A stretch of DNA of 64,000 nt from DAHUYF01 sp963789275 (GTDB lineage Bacteria; Pseudomonadota; Alphaproteobacteria; ATCC43930; CGMCC-115725). Shown here in pieces: positions 56,931 through 64,000 of this stretch. How positions within the stretch are numbered: the stretch's first letter is position 1; each line of letters begins with the position of its first letter. Where the stretch lies: the NCBI GenBank assembly GCA_963789275.1, contig CAWBKF010000011.1:248001-312000 (forward strand). The letters run 5' to 3'. The notes beneath the pieces are model-generated. The model saw only the letters and a list, made by a program, of their open reading frames with translations. It was not told the DNA's origin and did not search any database. Position numbers and translations under genes: made by a program.

Positions 56931-58145
56931 ATGCTTCGGCCGAGAAGCCTCGTTTTGGCCGCCCTGCTGCTGGCGGGATTTTCGCCGGCGGCCCAGGCGC
57001 AGATCTCCGATGAGGTCGTCCGCATCGGCGTGCTCAACGACCAGTCCGGCCTCTATGCCGATCTCGGCGGGCCCGGCTCGGTGGTGGCGGCGAAGATGGC
57101 GGTCGAGGATGCCGGCGGCAGCGTGCTCGGCAAGCCGGTGGAGATCGTCGTCGCCGATCACCAGAACAAGGCGGATATCGGCGCCGCCCTCGCGCGCCAA
57201 TGGTTCGATGTCGACAAGGTCGACATGGCGATCGACTTCGACAATTCCTCGGTCGCGCTGGCGGTCGAGCAGATCGCCAAGGAGCGCAATCGCATCGCCA
57301 TCGCCACCGCGGTGGGCTCGACGGATTTCACGGGCAAGGCCTGCTCGCCGACCGCGATCTCCTGGACCTATGACAGCTATGCCCTCACCACCAGCCTGGC
57401 GCGGGCGCTGACGCAGAAGGGCCTCGACAGCTGGTTCTTCGTCACCGTCGACTATGCCTTCGGCCATTCGATGGAGGCGGACGCTACGCGCGCCGTGCTC
57501 GCCGCCGGCGGCCGCGTGCTGGGCGGCGTCCGGCATCCGCTCAACACCGCCGATTTCAGCTCCTACCTGCTGCAGGCGAAGGCGTCGGGCGCCAAGGTGG
57601 TGGCGCTGGCCGATGGCGGCGGCGACATGACCAACGCCACCAAGCAGGCCAACGAGTTCGGCCTGCCGCAGAGCGGCCAGACGCTGGTCTCGCTGCTGGT
57701 CTTCATCACCGACGTGCACAGCCTCGGTCTCGAGGCGGCGAAGGGGCTGACCTTCGTCAACGCCTTCTATTGGGACCGCACACCGGAGAGCCGCGCCTGG
57801 TCGAAGCGCTTCTTCGAGCGGCACAAGGCGATGCCGACCATGGCGCAGGCCAGCGTCTATTCGGCGATCCGTCACTATCTCCGCGCCATCGACGCCGCCG
57901 GCACCGACGAGGCAACCCGCGTGATGGCGAAGATGCGCGAGCTTCCCGTCAACGATTTCTACGCGAGCAACGGCCGCCTCCGCCTCGACGGGCGGCTGCT
58001 GCACGACATGTATCTGGTGCGGGTGAAGCCGCCCGCGGCATCGAAGATGCCGTGGGATTATTACGAGGTGCTCGACACCATCCCCGCCGACCAGGCGTTC
58101 CAGTCGCTCGCGACCGGCGGCTGCCCGCTGGTGAAGCAGCCATGA
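56931..58145 (+). CDS. ABC transporter substrate-binding protein (Liv type)
   Basis: A 404-residue binding protein with a signal peptide (LVLAALLLAGFSPAAQAQ). VVRIGVLNDQSGLYADLGGP, KPVEIVVADHQNKADIGAAL and SWFFVTVDYAFGHSMEADA place it in the Peripla_BP_6 group often linked to aromatic or hydroxy-acid uptake. GGGGAGGAAACGGA gives a strong ribosome site. Stop overlaps the start of an SMP-30 lactonase gene (ATGA), so the two are co-translated; a sugar-acid or lactone ligand is a reasonable guess. No transporter genes adjoin. Confidence 0.92.
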   Translation: MLRPRSLVLAALLLAGFSPAAQAQISDEVVRIGVLNDQSGLYADLGGPGSVVAAKMAVEDAGGSVLGKPVEIVVADHQNKADIGAALARQWFDVDKVDMAIDFDNSSVALAVEQIAKERNRIAIATAVGSTDFTGKACSPTAISWTYDSYALTTSLARALTQKGLDSWFFVTVDYAFGHSMEADATRAVLAAGGRVLGGVRHPLNTADFSSYLLQAKASGAKVVALADGGGDMTNATKQANEFGLPQSGQTLVSLLVFITDVHSLGLEAAKGLTFVNAFYWDRTPESRAWSKRFFERHKAMPTMAQASVYSAIRHYLRAIDAAGTDEATRVMAKMRELPVNDFYASNGRLRLDGRLLHDMYLVRVKPPAASKMPWDYYEVLDTIPADQAFQSLATGGCPLVKQP

Positions 58146-58993
58146 GCGCGAGCGCGGAGCCGCAGACGCTGCTGGCGGGGCTGACCTTCCCCGAGGGGCC
58201 GCGCTGGCGCGACGGGCGGCTGTGGTTCTCGGATTTCTATTCCGAGCACGTGCTCGCGGTCAATCTCGCCGGCAACGCCGAGACCATCATCGCCGTGCCG
58301 CAGCGGCCATCGGGACTTGGCTGGCGGCCCGACGGCACGATGCTCATCGTCTCCATGTTGGACCGCGCCCTGCTCGAGCTGAAAGACGGCGCGCTGCGCG
58401 TCGTCGCCGATCTCGCCGCTCTTGCCGGCGGCCCGTGCAACGATCTCGTGGTCGACGCCGTGGGCCGCGCCTATATCGGCAATTTCGGCTATGACCGCCA
58501 TGCCGGCGAGGCGCCGCGCAGCACCGCGCTGCTGCGCGTCGATCCCGACGGCCGCGTGACCCGCGCCGCCGAGGATCTGCTGTTCCCCAACGGCATGGCG
58601 ATCACGCCGGATGGCGGCACCTTGATCGTCGCCGAGACCTATGCCCACCGGCTCAGCGCCTTTGCCATCGGCGCCGACGGATCGCTGTCACGGCGGCGGA
58701 TCTTCGCGGCGCTGCCGGACTGTTTCCCCGACGGCATCTGCCTCGATGCGGAAGGCGCGGTCTGGGTCGCCGATGCGCGCGGCCATGAGGTGACCCGCCT
58801 CTTCGCGGGCGGGCGGGTGGCGGAGCGCATCGCCGTCGGCGACCGCACCGTCTTTGCCTGCATGCTGGGTGGGCCCGACCGCCGCACGCTGTTTCTCTGC
58901 ACCAGCACCGGCAGCGGCCCCGCCATGGCCCAGAAGACCGACGGCCGGATCGAGTTCGTGCGCGTCGCGGTGCCCGGCACCGGCCTGCCCTGA
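58142..58993 (+). CDS. SMP-30/gluconolactonase family protein
   Basis: A 283-residue six-bladed propeller: LTFPEGPRWRDGRLWFSDFY, the metal Glu at the start, GPCNDLVVDAVGRAYIGNFG (Asn metal ligand), LLFPNGMAITPDGGTLIVAE and PDGICLDAEGAVWVADARG (Asp). Hydrolyses sugar or other lactones with a divalent metal. Starts in a four-base overlap with the binding-protein gene and is followed by an SDR, making a small catabolic operon. Confidence 0.92.
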   Translation: MSASAEPQTLLAGLTFPEGPRWRDGRLWFSDFYSEHVLAVNLAGNAETIIAVPQRPSGLGWRPDGTMLIVSMLDRALLELKDGALRVVADLAALAGGPCNDLVVDAVGRAYIGNFGYDRHAGEAPRSTALLRVDPDGRVTRAAEDLLFPNGMAITPDGGTLIVAETYAHRLSAFAIGADGSLSRRRIFAALPDCFPDGICLDAEGAVWVADARGHEVTRLFAGGRVAERIAVGDRTVFACMLGGPDRRTLFLCTSTGSGPAMAQKTDGRIEFVRVAVPGTGLP

Positions 58994-59015
58994 GTGAAGC
59001 CAAGCGAGGAGCCAG

Positions 59016-59816
59016 ATGCGTCTTCAAGGAAAAATCGCGATCGTCATCGGCGCCGGCCAAGGTCCCGGCGAAGGACTGGGCAACGGCCGCGCCACCGTGT
59101 TGCGCTTTGCCCGCGAAGGCGCGCGGGTGCTCGCCGTCGACCGCAACCTCGCCTCGGCCGAGGAGACCGTGGCGATGGCGCGGCAGGAAGGCGGCGACTG
59201 CGCCGCCTTCGAGGCCGATGTCACCAGGGAGCTGACGCTGAAGGCGGCGATCGACGCCGCCGGGCAGCGCTGGGGCCGCGTCGACATCCTGCACAACAAT
59301 GTCGGCGTCAGCATCGCCGGCGGCGACGCCTCGCCGCTGGAGATCACCGAGGAGGCGTTCGACCGCGTCGCCGCGATCAATCTGCGCGGCACGATCATGG
59401 CGTGCAAGCACGTGCTGCCGGTGATGCGCCGCCAACGCTCCGGCGCGATCATCAACATCTCCTCGGTCGCCGCCTGGGAGAACTACCCGCTCGTCGCCTA
59501 CAAGGCGACCAAGGCGGGGATGATCGCCTATACCCAGCAGATCGCCATCCAGAACGCGGCCTACGGCATCCGCGCCAACGTCATCCTGCCGGGGCTGATG
59601 GACACGCCGATGGCGGTCGACACCCGCGCCCGCGCCAGCGGCCGCACGCGCGCCGAGGTGGCGGCCGAGCGCGACGCCAAGGTGCCGCTGCGCAACCGCA
59701 TGGGCACCGCCTGGGACGTCGCCAACGCCGCGCTCTTCCTCGCCTCGGACGAGGCCTCCTTCATCACCGGCGTGTCCCTGCCGGTGGATGGCGGCGCGCT
59801 GGTGCGAATCGGCTGA
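59016..59816 (+). CDS. SDR family oxidoreductase
   Basis: A 266-residue classical SDR: VIGAGQGPGEGLGNGRATVL is a variant cofactor loop with about five extra residues between the glycines, then NNVGVSIAGGD, catalytic Ser in NISSVAAWENYPLV, Y-x-x-x-K in AYKATKAGMIAY and the LPGLMDTPM loop. CGAGGAGCCAG precedes the ATG. Third gene of the operon starting at 56931, and probably oxidises a hydroxyl of the compound handled by the SMP-30 lactonase. Confidence 0.91.
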   Translation: MRLQGKIAIVIGAGQGPGEGLGNGRATVLRFAREGARVLAVDRNLASAEETVAMARQEGGDCAAFEADVTRELTLKAAIDAAGQRWGRVDILHNNVGVSIAGGDASPLEITEEAFDRVAAINLRGTIMACKHVLPVMRRQRSGAIINISSVAAWENYPLVAYKATKAGMIAYTQQIAIQNAAYGIRANVILPGLMDTPMAVDTRARASGRTRAEVAAERDAKVPLRNRMGTAWDVANAALFLASDEASFITGVSLPVDGGALVRIG

Positions 59817-59829
59817 CCGGGAAACGGCA

Positions 59830-60138
59830 TCAGCGGGACGGTTTCGCAAACCAATCCTTCAAAACCGGTTGGTGCTGCACCGGATTGAACTCGGTTATTC
59901 TGCTGAAGCGCATCTTCTTTGCTTTGGTAAAGGGCTCCTCCGCCAAAAGCTCCTGCAGCTTGGCGAGGGATTCTGCGCGGGCCACCAGAAAGCCGCCGCG
60001 GGCCGGGATCTGAGGTCCGGACAGCAGGAAAAACCCGGCATCGTAGCCTTTCTGCAAAAATTCGCGATGCCTCGGCACCAGCTCGGAGAGCTCTTCGAAC
60101 GGCACGAGATACTCTCCCTCCAGCAGAAAGTGCTTCAT
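59830..60138 (-). CDS. YCII-related domain protein
   Basis: A 102-residue protein: MKHFLLEGEYLVPFEELSEL, VPRHREFLQKGYDAGFFLLS with the family's H-x-x-(Y/F)L and the GPQIPARGGFLVARAESLAK strand-helix. Members of the YciI family bind small ligands with a ferredoxin-like fold. The ATG at 60138 lies ten bases after GAGGAGG. It is divergent from a TetR gene with two operator-like sites in between, so it is the probable target of that regulator. Confidence 0.85.
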   Translation of the reverse strand: MKHFLLEGEYLVPFEELSELVPRHREFLQKGYDAGFFLLSGPQIPARGGFLVARAESLAKLQELLAEEPFTKAKKMRFSRITEFNPVQHQPVLKDWFAKPSR

Positions 60139-60206
60139 GACGCAGCGTCCTCCTCGATATCCGGGGATCGATGCCTCGGCGTCGCAGCCGACCGACAATT
60201 TGCCAA

Positions 60207-60261
60207 TGTAACCGACCGGTTCGTTCAAGGCAAGATGACAAATACGGACCGGTCAGTTACA
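60207..60261. promoter_or_regulatory. Paired inverted operator-like sites between ycii-like gene and tetR
   Basis: TGTAACCGACCGGT at 60207-60220 and ACCGGTCAGTTACA at 60248-60261 are inverted copies of a 14-base site with one mismatch, 27 bases apart. Each contains an ACCGGT core. They sit in the gap between the divergent YCII and TetR genes and are likely the TetR binding sites that control both. Confidence 0.6.
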
Positions 60262-60289
60262 TATCGGGTTTCAAAGGGGGAGAGTCGCG

Positions 60290-60913
60290 ATGGCGAAGAG
60301 ATCAGCTCGGACGGTCGACGATGTGCCGGAGCGGAAGCGTGCGCGCGACAAAGTCTTCGAGGTCGCGGCCGACCTGTTCTACCGCAAAGGCGTCCGCGCC
60401 GTGGGCGTGGAGGCGATCGTAAAGCAGGCCGGCGTCGCCAAGATCAGCTTATATCGCAGCTTTCCGTCCAAGGACGATCTGATCGTCGCCTATCTCGAGA
60501 ATCGGAACGCCGAGTTCTGGCGCCAATGGGACGAGGCTTTTGCCCGATATAAAGGCGATCCGACGGCGCAGCTGCACGCGATCATGACCTATCTGGCTCA
60601 CAGAACGACGCAGCCGGGCTATCGCGGCTGCCCCTTCATCAACTACTGCGCCGAATTCCCGGAGACATCGCATCCGGGCCATCAAGCGGCCGAAGCCAAC
60701 AAGCGCGAAATGCGACGGCGCTTCGTCGAGATCGCCGAAGCGCTGGGTGCGCGCCAGCCAAAGCAGCTGGCGGACGGCCTCTTGCTGCTGGTTGAGGGCG
60801 CCTACGCTATCAGCCAAACTCTGGGCGGCCGCAAGGGCCCAGGCAACGCGATCGTGTGGGCCGCCAAGGCGTTGGTTGATGCGCAAACTGGGACGGCGCG
60901 ACAGCGACCCTGA
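60290..60913 (+). CDS. TetR/AcrR family transcriptional regulator
   Basis: A 207-residue repressor. N-terminal helix-turn-helix: VFEVAADLFYRKGVRAVGVE, AIVKQAGVAKISLYRSFPSK, DDLIVAYL; the C-terminal ligand domain has TTQPGYRGCPFINYCAEFPE, a segment shared by the YcdC/AcrR-like group that responds to small hydrophobic compounds. GGGGGAGAG precedes the ATG. Divergent from the YCII gene; probably autoregulated through the sites at 60207-60261. Confidence 0.92.
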   Translation: MAKRSARTVDDVPERKRARDKVFEVAADLFYRKGVRAVGVEAIVKQAGVAKISLYRSFPSKDDLIVAYLENRNAEFWRQWDEAFARYKGDPTAQLHAIMTYLAHRTTQPGYRGCPFINYCAEFPETSHPGHQAAEANKREMRRRFVEIAEALGARQPKQLADGLLLLVEGAYAISQTLGGRKGPGNAIVWAAKALVDAQTGTARQRP

Positions 60914-61002
60914 GGAAGGCCTCGTCCGCCGGCACCGCGCACGGGCGACCGTCCTGCCAAAGCGATATCGCCGCGAACCGGTCCATCGCGCGGCCTCGCT
61001 TT

Positions 61003-61087
61003 CACCACGGAGGCACGGAGGTCACGGAGAAGAGAGGTCCATGAGTAAGGACCCGCTTTTCTTCTCCGTGCCCTCCGCCTCCCCGGT
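61003..61087. repeat. Large imperfect palindrome (CACGGAGG-type intergenic repeat)
   Basis: The left arm has CACCACGGAGGCACGGAGG and CACGGAGAAGAG, and the right arm has TTCTTCTCCGTG and CCTCCGCCTCCCCGGTG, so the two can pair over about 30 bases around a short loop. This sequence type is a familiar REP-like intergenic element in environmental bacteria. It lies 23 bases past the stop of the minus-strand binding-protein gene and may end transcription. Confidence 0.6.
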
Positions 61088-61109
61088 GCCGCCCCCCTCG
61101 CCTCGCGCG

Positions 61110-62372
61110 CTACTTCCTCGCCTCGGCGAACGTCACCGGCTGGCCCGTCTTGTATTCCGACGGCTCCAGGATCACTTCGGTCTTGGCGCCGCGGATCGAG
61201 TCGATGTCATTGGCCTTCATGCCGCGGAACTGCACCTCCAGCACGCGCGACTTCGACCATTCGCCGTCGGCGCCGTAGGCGACATCACCGACGATGGTCT
61301 TGAAGGTGTGGCCGCGGATATAGGCAGCGAGCTTGTCCTGGTCGAGGCTCTTGGTGCCGTCCACCGCCTGCGCCAGCACCTCGAGATTGGCATAGGCGAA
61401 GGGCGGCAAATACCAGCCGAGGGGGTCGACGCCCGCGGATGGCGCCTGTGCTTGGTACTTCTTGAGGAAGTCGGTGATGCCCGGGAATTGCATCGTCGGC
61501 GCCGGGATCCAGAAATCGTAATCGAGGAAGCCGTCGAGCATCGCGCCGAGCTGCATCTTGATCGGCGTGACCTGCAGCCCGACCATGCCGCCGCCGACAA
61601 AGCGCGCTCTGAGGCCGACCTCATTGATCGCGTGCACCATGCCGACCGTATCGGTCGGATATGAGGCGACGTAGACCACCTCCGGCTCGGCCGCCTGGAT
61701 GGCGCGGACGATCGGCGTGTAGTCGGTCGTCGTCGCCGGCGGATAGGTCTTGTCATAGACGATCTTCAGCCCCAGCGACTGCGCGATGTCACGGGCGCCG
61801 TCCGACGCGTTCTTGGCGAATTCGGCATCGGCGGCGACGATGGCAATGGTCGTCGGCTTCGGATCGGCTTTCATCACCGCGTCGAAGAAGCCCTGCGAGA
61901 AGGCGCGCTTGGGCTCAGGCCCGGTTGGCAGCATGGAGAAGTATTTGGGATAGTGGAATTGCGAGTTGACGGCGAGGCCGAACAGGCCGAGGAACAGGCG
62001 GTCGTGCTGGATCACCACCGGCATGGCCGGGGCCACCATGTTGGTGGCATAACCCGAGACGACGATGTCGGCCTTGTCGATATCGATCAGCTTGGAATAG
62101 ACGCCGGGAACAGCGGCGGGGTTGCTCTGATCGTCATAATAGATGAGCTTCACCGGCCGGCCCATCAGGCCGCCCTTGGCGTTGACATCGGCCTCCCAGA
62201 TCTGCATCGCGAGCAGCGCCGACTTGCCGAGCGGGGCCAAGCCGCCGCTCAACGCCATGCCGAAGCCGACGGTGATCGGCTCGGCCGCCTGGCCGGCGCC
62301 CGATGCGGTAAGGCAAAGCGCCAGCGCCGCCGAGAATAGCGTCGCGCAACGCGGAATACGCGGAGTGTTCAT
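61110..62372 (-). CDS. ABC transporter substrate-binding protein (Liv type), paralogue of 37278-38513
   Basis: A 420-residue periplasmic binding protein; signal peptide in ATLFSAALALCLTASGAGQA. ITVGFGMALSGGLAPLGKSA, LIYYDDQSNPAAVPGVYSKL and GYATNMVAPAMPVV are nearly the same as in the paralogue. Both lie beside an amidohydrolase gene (here at 62706). GGAGGAAGA precedes the ATG. An orphan without transporter genes; it may feed the transporter at 50314-53728. Confidence 0.92.
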   Translation of the reverse strand: MNTPRIPRCATLFSAALALCLTASGAGQAAEPITVGFGMALSGGLAPLGKSALLAMQIWEADVNAKGGLMGRPVKLIYYDDQSNPAAVPGVYSKLIDIDKADIVVSGYATNMVAPAMPVVIQHDRLFLGLFGLAVNSQFHYPKYFSMLPTGPEPKRAFSQGFFDAVMKADPKPTTIAIVAADAEFAKNASDGARDIAQSLGLKIVYDKTYPPATTTDYTPIVRAIQAAEPEVVYVASYPTDTVGMVHAINEVGLRARFVGGGMVGLQVTPIKMQLGAMLDGFLDYDFWIPAPTMQFPGITDFLKKYQAQAPSAGVDPLGWYLPPFAYANLEVLAQAVDGTKSLDQDKLAAYIRGHTFKTIVGDVAYGADGEWSKSRVLEVQFRGMKANDIDSIRGAKTEVILEPSEYKTGQPVTFAEARK

Positions 62373-62705
62373 TCTTCTTCCTCCCTCGTCCGCACCGTCG
62401 CCGCTCTGGTGCGGACGCTACCCTGTCGGCCTTGTCGGCCGATCAGGCTGAAGCGGCGAGCCGGTATCCTGTCACGCCGGTCAGGGAAAAAGAAGCCCCC
62501 CGGAAGCAGCTCGGTCAGGCGTTCCGTTAATCCCGGAAATACAGGAACTTGACCCGGCCGGTGCTCCGGGCGACCGACGAATGTCCGATTCTGCGCTGCC
62601 GGGACCATCGAAGCGCCGTCATCCAAGTCACTGTCTGACATCAACCGGACCGTCGCCGCCATGAAGAACAGGTGCTAGCCTCCGACCGGCGAGGAGATAG
62701 CCAAC
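62373..62705. promoter_or_regulatory. Divergent intergenic region with a 9-bp inverted repeat
   Basis: About 330 bases between the binding-protein gene and the amidohydrolase gene, which point away from each other. GTCCGCACC at 62388-62396 and GGTGCGGAC at 62408-62416 form a perfect nine-base inverted repeat with an 11-base spacer, 16 bases before the binding-protein start; it could be an operator or a leader hairpin. No gene is seen in the rest. Confidence 0.45.
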
Positions 62706-63716
62706 ATGACCGAAAACGGACTGAGCGGCCGCTGCATCGACATCCATACCCACATGGTGCCGGCGCGGTTTCCGCCGAGCCCGGGCGGCGCCGAGCTCGC
62801 TTGGCCCGGCATGGGGCATCGCAGCTGCGAGGCCGACGTGCTGATCTCCGGCAAGGTCTATCGCACCGTCCCGGACACGTGCTGGGTGGCGCCGAAGCGG
62901 CTTGCGGCGATGGCGGAGAGCGGCGTCACCACTCAGGTCCTCTCGCCGATGCCGGAGCTCCTCTCCTATTGGCTACCGACCAGGGAAGCGGCGGTGCTGT
63001 GCGCCCATCTGAACGACGAGATTGCGCGCATGGTCGCCGATGGGGCGGGTCGGTTCATGGGGCTCGGCGCCGTGACCTTGCAGGATCCGGATGCGGCGGC
63101 GCGCCAGCTCGAGACCATCATGCGCGTGCCCGAACTGCGCGGCGTGGAGATCGGGACGCATGCCGGCGGCAAGCCGATCGGCGATCCCTTCTTCGAGCCC
63201 TTTTTCGCCGCCGCCGAGACGCTCGGCGCCGCCCTCTTCGTCCATCCGCTGCGACCCGCCGGCATGGAGCGGCTCGTGGGTCCGCCGGCGCTGGAGCAGG
63301 TCGTCGCCTTTCCCTGCGAGACGTCGCTTGCCATCGCCTCTCTGATGACGGGCGGCATGCTGGAGCGCCACCCCAAGCTCAAGCTCGTCTTCAGCCATGG
63401 CGGCGGCGCCTTCGGCCTCGCGCTGCCGCGGCTCCAGCATGGATGGACGGTGCTCCCGTCGCTGCGGGCGCAGATGCCGCAGCCGCCCGCCACGTACGCG
63501 CGCCGGCTCAGCTTCGACACGCTGGTCTATGATCAGCGCACCCTGCGCTTCCTGGTCGAGCAGTTCGGCTCCGACCGCATGATGGTGGGCTCCGACTTCC
63601 CCTTCGCCATCGCCGAGAAGGAGCCCGCGCGCTTCGCCGGCGCGCTCGGTCTCGACGAGGCGGCGACGCGGGCGATCGCGTGGGAGAACGCGGAGCGGTT
63701 CTTCGCCAAGGGCTGA
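62706..63716 (+). CDS. Amidohydrolase (ACMSD/gamma-resorcylate decarboxylase-like)
   Basis: A 336-residue amidohydrolase_2 protein. The metal motif CIDIHTHMVPARF (HxH), VTTQVLSPMPELLSYWL, metal His in ALFVHPLRPAGMERL, LVFSHGGGAFGLALPRLQHG and the terminal Asp in MMVGSDFPFAIAEKEP match zinc-dependent aromatic decarboxylases such as ACMSD. GAGGAGATAGCCAAC precedes the ATG. Divergent from the Liv-type binding protein at 61110; the pair suggests uptake and breakdown of an aromatic acid. Confidence 0.91.
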   Translation: MTENGLSGRCIDIHTHMVPARFPPSPGGAELAWPGMGHRSCEADVLISGKVYRTVPDTCWVAPKRLAAMAESGVTTQVLSPMPELLSYWLPTREAAVLCAHLNDEIARMVADGAGRFMGLGAVTLQDPDAAARQLETIMRVPELRGVEIGTHAGGKPIGDPFFEPFFAAAETLGAALFVHPLRPAGMERLVGPPALEQVVAFPCETSLAIASLMTGGMLERHPKLKLVFSHGGGAFGLALPRLQHGWTVLPSLRAQMPQPPATYARRLSFDTLVYDQRTLRFLVEQFGSDRMMVGSDFPFAIAEKEPARFAGALGLDEAATRAIAWENAERFFAKG

Positions 63717-63719
63717 CGG

Positions 63720-64000
63720 ACAGGGACGGCGAAAACTCCGCTCGATCGGCGCTGCCAAACCGTACCAGCATGACCCGGAGCGCAGCCGGCGCCTGCTGCG
63801 CCTGTGGCGCGACATTTTCTGGACCCATGTCGAGGCCGACGGGAAAAATACCTCAATCAGAAGAAGGGCGCAGTCTTCATCTCGGCCGGCGGCAGCCACT
63901 TCAACGCGCCCAAGGGGGAACGACAAGAGCGTTGGAGCATGGTGGTGGCGTGCAAGGTTGTGGACATCGCGCCGGGAGAGGGCAAGCGGATCGAGCTTCC
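63720..64000 (+). pseudogene. Partial unrecognised coding fragment at the right edge, with an apparent frameshift
   Basis: Plus-strand translation gives RSIGAAKPYQHDPERSRRLL then RLWRDIFWTHVEADGK in one frame, and after the run of A at 63843-63847 the next frame gives YLNQKKGAVFISAGGSHFNA and then a WSMVVACKVVDIAPGEGKR segment up to the window end. The sequence looks like real protein, but no clear start is present and I do not recognise the family. Window-edge truncation limits judgement. Confidence 0.4.

Overview
The window reads as chromosomal DNA from a high-G+C alphaproteobacterium, probably a soil or environmental Rhodospirillales/Hyphomicrobiales-type degrader. This is inferred from codon use, the patatin(DUF3734)-adc-bdhA cluster, stacked branched-chain-amino-acid-type (Liv) binding proteins, xanthine-dehydrogenase-family oxidoreductases and many SDR, amidohydrolase and CoA-transferase genes. 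No rRNA, tRNA, CRISPR array or recognisable transposase was seen.

Layout. 1-1055: start of a molybdenum hydroxylase large subunit running off the left edge. 1141-12496: a signalling block with two degenerate EAL-domain proteins, two paralogous multi-pass membrane histidine kinases, a REC-HisKA protein without an ATPase domain, two single-domain receivers and an alpha-oxoamine-synthase-family PLP enzyme; the mix resembles alpha-hydroxyketone (Cqs/Lqs-like) signalling. 12845-16979: small ORFs, then patatin, an adc remnant, a frameshifted bdhA and a second patatin. 17082-26502: catabolic and housekeeping genes (aminotransferase, a complete molybdenum hydroxylase subunit, LLM oxidoreductase, sirtuin, SDR, RidA, serine hydrolase, M81 peptidase). 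26533-30113: a molybdopterin oxidoreductase/AraC pair followed by two gene remnants that duplicate neighbouring genes. 30153-38513: MarR, Liv-type binding protein, Rieske oxygenase, PhnN, PEP-mutase-family lyase, PanE-like reductase, amidohydrolase and another binding protein.

38766-45233: the most interesting segment. An island of visibly lower G+C holds four overlapping genes: HsdS, an SMC/ABC-type AAA ATPase, an HNH nuclease and HsdM. There is no HsdR. The ATPase-HNH pair resembles Septu (PtuA/PtuB), so this looks like a methylation-coupled Septu hybrid. It is flanked by 164-bp direct repeats of the 3' end of a thiamine-diphosphate decarboxylase gene, as expected for an element inserted at a gene 3' end. 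No integrase is visible.

45068-64000: decarboxylase subunits, small secreted and cupin proteins, a DUF2161-like protein, a lytic transglycosylase, a full Liv transporter (LivH, a LivM-LivG fusion, LivF, binding protein), an MBL-fold hydrolase, further orphan binding proteins with SMP-30, SDR and amidohydrolase genes, and a TetR/YCII pair with paired operators.

An important caveat: about a dozen otherwise well-conserved genes carry one-base frameshifts, mostly insertions. This could be pseudogenisation or residual sequencing/assembly error. Those genes are given over their full reconstructed span, with the shift position noted.
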